This document shows, in pieces, positions 53,001 through 62,000 of a stretch of DNA of 64,000 bases. Origin of the DNA: Strix aluco (Eukaryota; Chordata; Aves; Strigiformes; Strigidae). The notes below the pieces were generated by a model. It saw only the letters and a list, made by a program, of their open reading frames with translations. It was not told where the DNA came from and did no database searches. The DNA lies in assembly GCF_031877795.1 (NCBI RefSeq), contig NC_133939.1:5375698-5439697 (forward strand). Reading direction: 5' to 3'. A program made the translations under genes and the position numbers. Every line of letters starts with the position of its first letter. The first letter of the stretch is position 1.

Positions 53001-56000
53001 TGTGTGCCCTAGGAAAGTTCTTGTTAATCTTCTGTGATCCTTAAAGTCTAGGATATAACAGCATCTCCCATTTCTGATTGGGTTTCTTCTCTTTGTTTCC
53101 TGTAATTGTGACTTTGGATGTGCAGAGATTCTGGCACATGGCCTACTTGTATCTTTTGTCTGCAGAAATGCAAAGAGAAGGGTAGGAGAACCTCAGCTGG
53201 ACTTATTTCTTTCCAGCAGGCCCTATTCTTACTTCTCACCCCTTCTTCAGCACTTACCAGCTAGTGAGGATGGACAACATCTCAGGCCTTGGAGAATAAG
53301 GGAAAAATTAGTCTTCTAAAACCTCTTTTCTTTTTGCAAGCCTTCTCCCTTCTGGATCTACAAGAAACTACATTTTCCTGTTCTTGTTGACCTGCATAAT
53401 CAAAGGAGATATGAGATCACTGTCTTGGGAAAGAACACGCCTAGAGATAAGTCTTTGTGATAATGACCTCCTGTGTTCATAGCAATACTGATCCAGTAAT
53501 TTTGTATTGCCTGCACTTGTCTTCCTTCAGGACTCCTGAGAAGGAATCCATCAGCAAAACCGTTCTCCAGAAATCCCGTGGGCGCAGTCAACTGTGGGCA
53601 CATTCTAAGGAGCCCTTGAAACAGCCCTTGCTGAAAAGAGCATGCACAGACCCTGATCTTCGGGATTTGGCCTGCCAGGCCTTCATTGATATCCTTTCAC
53701 TCTGCTCTTTGGGACCCGAGAACACTCAGGGGAAGGAAGAGCTAGCTACCTCCACTAAACTCACCTGCACTGAGGCAATACTGGATTCACATTACAGGGG
53801 ATACATTTATATCAATGGCGGTGGTAGCAACTCTGTTTCCCTTGTCTACAGAAGAAAGGTTCCTCTTCCCTCCCAGTGCTCCACAACTCCTGATGGCTCA
53901 CTTAACTGCAATGTGACTTTAAGGAGTGAGTGAGATTTACTGCGTATGTCCAGAGCAAGCAGCTAATAGAGTACAAATCACAGCCAAGTAGTGACTGCTG
54001 CATAGGGAAAGGGGTAGGGGATAGGCAGAGAATACGTTCCAGACCCTCCTCCCAGTATTTGCCACATAGACATCAACAGAGTCACTAACATGTTAGGATC
54101 CAGGTGAGACTTCCCATTTACCTTCTAAAATTGGCCTGCTTTTGTCCTTAACAGCACATTCACCCATCATGAAATTCATGGGAGACTATCCCTCAAAACA
54201 GACACACTCCTCTGTGGAAGTCACTGACCAGATATTTGTAGCAGCTATCCAGGAGGAGGTCCTGCGGGATGAGATCTACTGTCAGATTATGAAGCAACTG
54301 ACTGAGAACAGAAACAGGTATTCACCTGGGTGCAAACACTCTGCAGAGCCAGGCCTTAAGTGCAGGTGGTGATCAGGAACTCCTGCTATGCTTGTGATGG
54401 GGCAGGGGCAGAGGGGAGTGTTGGAGTGACACCTTCCCTTCCTCCCTTTTCCAGGCAGTGCTGTGGGGCTCACCTTTGCGGAGCACTCAGGACTGCTGAC
54501 TGGCAGTGAGAGGCCACACAGCAGGACCATTCCTCATCTCCCTTGAGCTGCTGCTTTGCTCCCATCAGCATTCAGTGCTGGTCTCTGTGCAGCACGGTGT
54601 GAGGCAGGCAAGGGGTTACTGAAGCCCTCTTACTCCAAGGCAGTCTGGAGAAAACATGGCACTGCATAGAGTTCTTGCATGCTTTCAGTGACTGCTCTGC
54701 CAGCCCTCCGTTTGTTTTAAATTTCCCAGTGACAGTATTTCCCTCCTAGAAGCACACTAGATCTTTTACCACCCGTGAATACTTTTAAGTAGTTATATTA
54801 ATTAGGTTACACAACTGCCTTTTAGAACAGATTGGTTACACAGGCCCTTGTCCATGCATAAGTCTCTGAAACAGGCTGGTGTTTTCCTCCCCACTTGTAA
54901 AATGATAATTTGACCTACTTCCAGGGGAACTGAATTGCAAAAAGAAGTTTAAAATCATACTAATTATTAACAAAATGGTTTGTCTGTTTCATTGTGTCAC
55001 TGCAAAAGTTAGAGAAGGAGCTTCTACTTGTTTATTTTCTTTCTTATTGTTCCACAAATATTGAACTTAGTGGAACTTTTACCATGTGTGTAACTATTAA
55101 ATGGTAAGTTTCCTTGCCTGCAGTAAATCTTAAAGGCTATTTAATGCATAGTCTGTAACCATGGTGCCAGTGCCATGCCTGAGGTACTCTACCAATTTAG
55201 TCACTGTTTTGAGAGGGGTCACTGATGTGGAAAAAACAGTGCTTGAAAGGTGGCTATTTCCATATACTTTCATTAGAACATCCAGAGCAACAGATCTTTC
55301 ATCCTTCCCAGGCTACTGCACTGTGGACCATGTCCCTCTCTCACACAAACACGACTGATCTATAGAGTATAAACAGGATTAAAATAGTGTGTCTTCATCT
55401 GCAAAATTTGGAAAGTAAATGAGAATAAAGAAACCAGGACCTCTTTATTCAGCAGAGCCTGATGCCCATTCAGGGGCAGACCTGCTCACTTTCCCAACCA
55501 AAACCACTTCACACCATTTAGCATTTCAGAGCAATCCCTGGGACGCAGCTGAAGCGTGTTCTGCTCCTGGCTTTGAAGGTAGAAGGGCTGACCACCTCCT
55601 GGCTGCAGAGCCTTTCGGACTGGTGAGGGTGAGATGCCAGAAGAGCTTTGACTGACAGATTTCATGGGTCCAGAGGCTGGAAGAACTGGCTTTCTGCCTG
55701 AAAATTGTAGAAGCTTGATCTGGAGTGTTTAAGAACTGTAACTACCTCGTTACACAATGCCTTCTACATGGTCATTTTTCAGAGCAGGAGCATGTGTAAG
55801 GGAAAGTCAATCGTGTGCAAAGCACTTGTGCCCTCAGCAAAGCCAGGTAGCACGGAGGGCAGGTGAATACAAACAGTTGAAAAAGCACAATCCAAATACA
55901 TGTGAGCTTGAACAGCAAATTGGCAGTGGCTTTTCAAGAGGATGGCACCAGAATCACTGCTGCCAAGATGACCGTTAAACTGGAGCTTATGTTTATTCAT

Positions 56001-59000
56001 GAGATTTGCAACCATCATGAATATTTATCAGCCAGGATTTTGCATTGTTTTTGCATACGGGCTGTGGTAGTTGCACAGAAAACGGCTGCCAGATCCTGGG
56101 TGAAGGTTCTGTTGATTTGCAGCTCTCTGCTGAATGTCACAACATCCCATAATGGGAGGGTGTTTCTCTTCCCTGTAGTTGGTGTGTGGTCAAACAAAGA
56201 ATTATATGTAGCTATAGCAGAAGCATTTGCTTTGTGTTCACAGGTACAGCGTGACCAAGGGCTGGCAGCTCCTTTGGCTCTGCACTGGCCTGTTCCCACC
56301 CAGCAAGTCACTGCTGAAACATGCCCAGAAGTTCATGGAGACACGTCAGAAAGAAAGACTGGCCCTGGAGTGCAGTCGGAGGATTCAGACGGTGATGAGG
56401 TAAATGATCCAGCATATAGCCAGCTCAAAGTGTTCAAAAATCATGAATCGGGTGCCAAAAAGCACATGGGCTAAAACATTGAGACTCTTGCTTTCCTTCC
56501 TCTCTTTACCTACTTTCTTTTAAAGTGATCATTATTCTTACAAACTTTGAACTGCTAAGAGAGGTCTATGTCACAGTTTCACTTTTTTCTTTCACAGAGC
56601 TAGCGACATTTTTAAAAGTTCAGTATCACACATAATCCCTTGACTCCCAGAGCTGGGTATTTCAAACATCCTAAAGGGTACGCAGCTTGAAATGAAATCC
56701 TGTGTTGTCACTGATGAGGTCCTGACCTTGCTTTCCTTTAGTGAGGCAGCATGTCCTTGTCCCCCTTACATGTGCCTGAGGATTAGTCTTGAATTTGATG
56801 AATCTCAGTAGCACAGAGCTGCACATGTGCAGCTAAAAATACTAGGTTTTACTTACAGTGGGGTGGCACCACTGAAGTCACTGTCATCTGCAGAGCGCTA
56901 CTGTGGCCCTGTTGGTTTTCTGATGGTGAAGCAAAGCAGATCCATGCTGGGAAGAGAGATCAACACAATCCATTCCTATTCTTTGAAGAAACCCAAATGA
57001 GCAAAATCCTGATACTTCCATGGCTGCTCACAGCAAGGCTACTCCTCAGTCCACTAGGCATTACCCCAGTCCTGGGGAGGGCTGGAGCAACAAGGCCTCC
57101 AAACCACAGTGCTTCCTGGGCTTCTGAATGACTTGTTGATGTAGTGAACATCACAGAGAGAGTGGAGGGGCTACGAGGATTTCAGGAAGGTTGAACTGAA
57201 CTGTAGAGGGAAGGTTTCCCTAGATTCCTCCGGCACTGGAATCACCCAGCTTGACACTCTTGAGAACAGAGTGCTTTGGCATCAAGGTTAACCCCAGCCT
57301 CCTCCCTTTTGATGCTGCTGTGAGTTACCACCTGCCTGCCACAGACCTCTTCAGTAAAGAAACTGCCCAACGATTTTTCCCTCCAGCTTCTCCATCCTCC
57401 CCCTTCTCTTAGGCTGGGCCCTGCATTTGGTCTGTGAGTCCTGTGGGTCAGGCTCAAGGGGAATGCTGCTAACACAGTGGCTGTCCTCCTTGCAGTGGAT
57501 GGATTTTGGCACTGCTGGGGAAATGTCACTGCACATTGAACTCGCCTTTGAAGTGCCAGAAAAATTCATGGCGAGGAATGCTATTCATTGTTTTTTCTAT
57601 GGAGAAGACTGAAAATTTCCTGCCTCCCTGTATTATGTGCTATTCATGCTCTAAGCCCCATTGAGCTGTACAGAGCTTCTTTAGAGTGGGGAAACAGGGA
57701 GGGGAAAGCAGAATGGGCTGAGAGGAGAATTTTATCTGCTAAACTGCCCCAGATCTGGAGCTGGGGGGGATGGGAGGAGGAACAAAGACAAATGTTGTTT
57801 TCTAAGAGTATTTCTTTTCCTAAGATTAAACCCACACCTGCTTAGAATAGAATAGAATAGAATAGAATAGTTCATTTGGAAAGGACCTACCACGATCATC
57901 TAGTCCAACTTGTCCCTGTAAGTAACCTGCTGTCTTTGGAAAGGGGAGAGCAGGCAGCTCAAAGGACTGACCTACAATATGTGGAGTGGAAGCCAACTGA
58001 GCCCTTGGGTACACCTTTTCCTCCATGAACAGCTTTACAGCTTCATCCCCAGACTGCTGGCCAGGCAACCAGCAAGCACCCTGATGGTGTTAAGCAGATC
58101 TTGCCTTGGCAATGAATTGCTCGCTGACGCTGCAAGGAGACATGGCCCTGTGCCTCCAGCCAAGCTGCTGCACTTCCTTGTCTCCTAGGGCCTCCCTCTG
58201 CTGCAAGTCCAGGAACAGATGACTGGGTAGGGCAGGTCCACACTCCTTACTTAGAGTGCCTGCACAGTACCAAGCACATGCTGTTCAACTTGGTTTCAGT
58301 CAGGTTTTCATTCTTCAAATGGAACTGCTGCTTTATTTATTGGAAAAAAAATTAGTTTTCAAATCCACACAACTAAAGCTGTATGCCAAACTAAGCTCTC
58401 TTCCTGAGAGAGTGGCCCAGTGTGAGAAAGGAGTTTGGCCCATAAGCTACGGTGTACACAATCTCCAAACAGCCTGCTCTGTGCCACCGAGGGCAGGAAA
58501 ATACCAGCCCCAGAAGGCAATGTGCTAGATTTGTCCTCACTTTAACTGTATCAAGGTTTTTGCATGACTCAAACTTCAGGGCCAGGTCCTTTGCTTTAAA
58601 AGCCAGCTCTGCTCTGAGGTATAATTTCAAAGAACTGGGACTGTACAGCTTAAGCACCTCTTGAGTCAGTGATTACATGCCAGCTCTTACATAAAATGTA
58701 ATGCTTTTAGTGGCCCTCCAAACTTTTCTGGTACTTTCCTCCTGAGCTGTAACTCATTTTGTATTGGAATACATATATTTTTGCTGATGCAACAATTAAA
58801 TAAAATTTATTTCTCCTTGTGGCTACTTTCTGCATGCTTCAGTAACAGTAAGGAAAAATGTTGCTGTATACATAGAAGGGGTAATGGTACTGGCTAGGAA
58901 GGTGCCTTATTCATGCAACCTCCTTGCAGAGTAGAGCAGACTTTTAATACACATGCCAATAAGACTCTCAGTTTCTGGTTGTTAATACACTGAATTTGCA

Positions 59001-62000
59001 CTGGGGTGAATGACCATTGGAGCCCACCCCATCGCACAGTACTAGCGTTTTGGATGGAGTCTGTTGTTCGGATGGAATGCTGTTCAACCCCTCAAAGATT
59101 GAACATCCAGCACTGATCTCTCTTGCGATGGTGGTGGTATTTTCCAGGAGTGGCTCCAGGAAGTGGGCACCTCATCCCGTAGAGGTTGAGGCCATCTTAC
59201 AGAACAACACTAAGATCTCACACAAGATTTGCTTCCCCAATGAAACAGAACAGGTAAGAACTTACTTGTTTTCCCAGCCATAAGGTGTTTGTGCAGGAGC
59301 ACATTTCAAGACATTCAGCGTTCTCATTTCTTCCTCTTCTCTGTGTAACAAGAATCTTGTTCTCTCATAGACATTTGATGTGGGAACAAACACCAAAATC
59401 CGGACTCTGTGTCAGAAAATTGCTTCCAAATTGCAGCTGAGTTCCTGGGAAGGTTTCAGCCTCTTTGTGAAGATTGCAGACAAGGTAACTCTTCTTGACT
59501 ATGGCAGGGTAGCCAGAGTCCCCCCTCCTCTCTTACTTATTTACCAGACCACCTAAACAACCATATATAAAGCCAAGCAATAGAGCAGGTCGTTACTGCT
59601 TCTGTCTTACTGAGGGGATACAGCCTAGACTCAAACTTTTAGCACCTGACAATTACTTTGCGGCTCTTGAAGGGTGGAGATGCAGAGTTTCTTTTGGTCA
59701 ACTGGTACACAGGTGGTACTAAAAGCAGAGAAGACGCAGGCTTTCTTGCAGCTGCTGGGAGGGTAGCAAATTGTGTGCTGCATACTGCTGGATTCAGCCC
59801 TTTTCCACTTAGGCTTTGCTGAGGAGATGCTACACCTGTACAGTGCCCACTAGTATTAGGGGGAGCAGTGGCTGAGCAGCACCAGCTGATTGCTCTCTAG
59901 TTTCTCATTAGCTTGCCTTGCCTGAGCTGAAGCTTGGGTTGGCTGCCTCACTGAGAGGTCCCTTCTCTCTGGAACTGTGATAAGGCAAAAGCAGCACTGA
60001 GTCCAAGCACAGGCAGTTTCTGATGTGCTGTGTTCCTGAAAAGAGGAACCCGCTATATGCCAATTATTTCACAATGATGAGATGGCTAAGAATAAGGTAG
60101 GCATCTTCAGCTTGACTTCAATAAACAGGTTGGAAAGAAAAATGCAGTAAAAATCCCCATACAAAATGTAAATTTGAGTTTTCCTTCTCCTGTTTCTCTA
60201 CTTCTTTCCCCTTGCTTCTTTCCTGATGTAATTGTGGTCTCTCACTGTAGACAGGGAAAGAAAATTCAGCCTGATACTTGGGTATGTTGGCACAGGCAGG
60301 ATTGTATATGATCTGCTAATCCCTCCTTTCTCCCCTACAATGCTTGGCTTCCTCCAGGTGATCAGTCAGAATGAAGCAGACTACTTCTTTGACTCACTAA
60401 GGCAGGTGACAGACTGGAACAGAAGGAACAAACCAGGGAAAGATGGTAAGGAGAATACCAGCCTGAGGAGAAGCTGCATGAGATGCTGTGTTGAACTGCG
60501 GAAGCAGCAAATTTATCCAGTAGGATTTACTCCATCTTGGGAAGTGTGTGGCAGAGCCTTATTATATCATTTTTGTTTGTATATCACGGTCACTGCCTGC
60601 ACCAACAGTAAGATCCAGTGACCTGATGCACCCAAGCACTGGCTATCAGAAACACCAGAACATCTTTGCGGGGGAATCTCTTCAGAAATTTTAAATTGGT
60701 ACCAAAGACTTTTTGACCTGTTGCATCCAAAACACACAGCTGGATGCACACAAGTTAGATAGGTTGATCCTCTTTACAGTCCAAGGCTCATGCGTTGCCA
60801 TATCAGGTATCAGCCAACACATGTAAATAGGTTCTTTACAGTGTCACTCCCATTCCTTGCATTGTTAGACAACTGTTGTCTAGATTATTACCTGGTGATA
60901 CCAAAACACAAGTTGTATTGCCAGGTGAACACTTGCAAGAATAAACAAATATAACATTAATGACAGCGATTATTTGCACTTCACCCCCACGTATTTCATA
61001 CATTTTGGAATCTACATCAAACTCAAACTCCACTCAAATTTTGTATTGATTTATCCTGACCTTTGCTTATTCCAGGACAGTTGAGGTTTAACTTCCTGAA
61101 GCACTCTCTACATATCTAAGACTTTCTAACTTCCCTCTTCTCCCCACAGCTGATGCAACTGCTAGGAACTCTGAAAATCACTGCATAAAGATGTGGGTAC
61201 ACTAATTTACAATTCATTTTGTAAACACAGCCATCAGGGAATGTACCTGCATCAGTGTAACAGAATTCAGGTGTGCTGCATGTCGGCAGGCAGCTGTCAT
61301 GAGCACCAAGAAATAACAAACACTCATATTGCAGGCATCCTCAGCTCCTTCCTGCATCTCTGAAGAGCCTGCACCTTAGATCACTGCATGATCACTGTCC
61401 AAGAATTGACAACTAATCACTTTCTTGGTCATCTAAAATGGCCTTTTGTACTTTTCTGTTAGTAATTTTGTTTGTTACTATTAAAACCAGAGTTACATTT
61501 CTGAAGAAACTCACAAGCCATTTAAAAACTGCAGAACTCTACAGTGATACAGAGAATACTGACAAGACGTTGTTTCCTTAGGGGCTACGTCTGTGGCTTA
61601 TGATGTGTACTTCATGAGAAAGCTGTGGCTGAATGTAACTCCGGGGAAGGACCTGAAGGCCGATTCCATTTTTCATTACCACCAGGTAACCAGCTCCCTA
61701 AAGCATAAAGGCAGGCAATGTGATCCAAGCAATACTCCTGATAAAGTAGGCCTGCTGGAGTATCACCATCTCCCTCCCCCAGGCCTGCATTATAGAGCCT
61801 CCAGAGGAATGCTTCTGGAGGGCACCGCTCAGCCTTGGGAGCAGATTTATTTCTCACAGTGCTCACGCCTTAGCTATATTGTTTATGTTAGGTGCAGAGC
61901 TCCCTTATCTCATTGTTCCCTGGAGGTGCACGTCTTGCTCCATAATTGTATGAAGAACCATAGAATGGTTTGGGTTGGAAAGGACCTTTAAAGATCATCC

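Noticed and set aside
53457..53933. Single long exon ending at the stop at 53931
   Set aside because: As an uninterrupted exon it would end MYO7B inside MyTH4-2, while intact downstream exons encode the rest. The U12-type junction explains the region better; the extension is kept only as a possible nested isoform.
58790..58810. AATAAA in intron 39 as an intronic polyadenylation site
   Set aside because: AATAAA-like hexamers are common in AT-rich introns. I saw no clear GT-rich downstream element or shortened frame that would make a sensible isoform.
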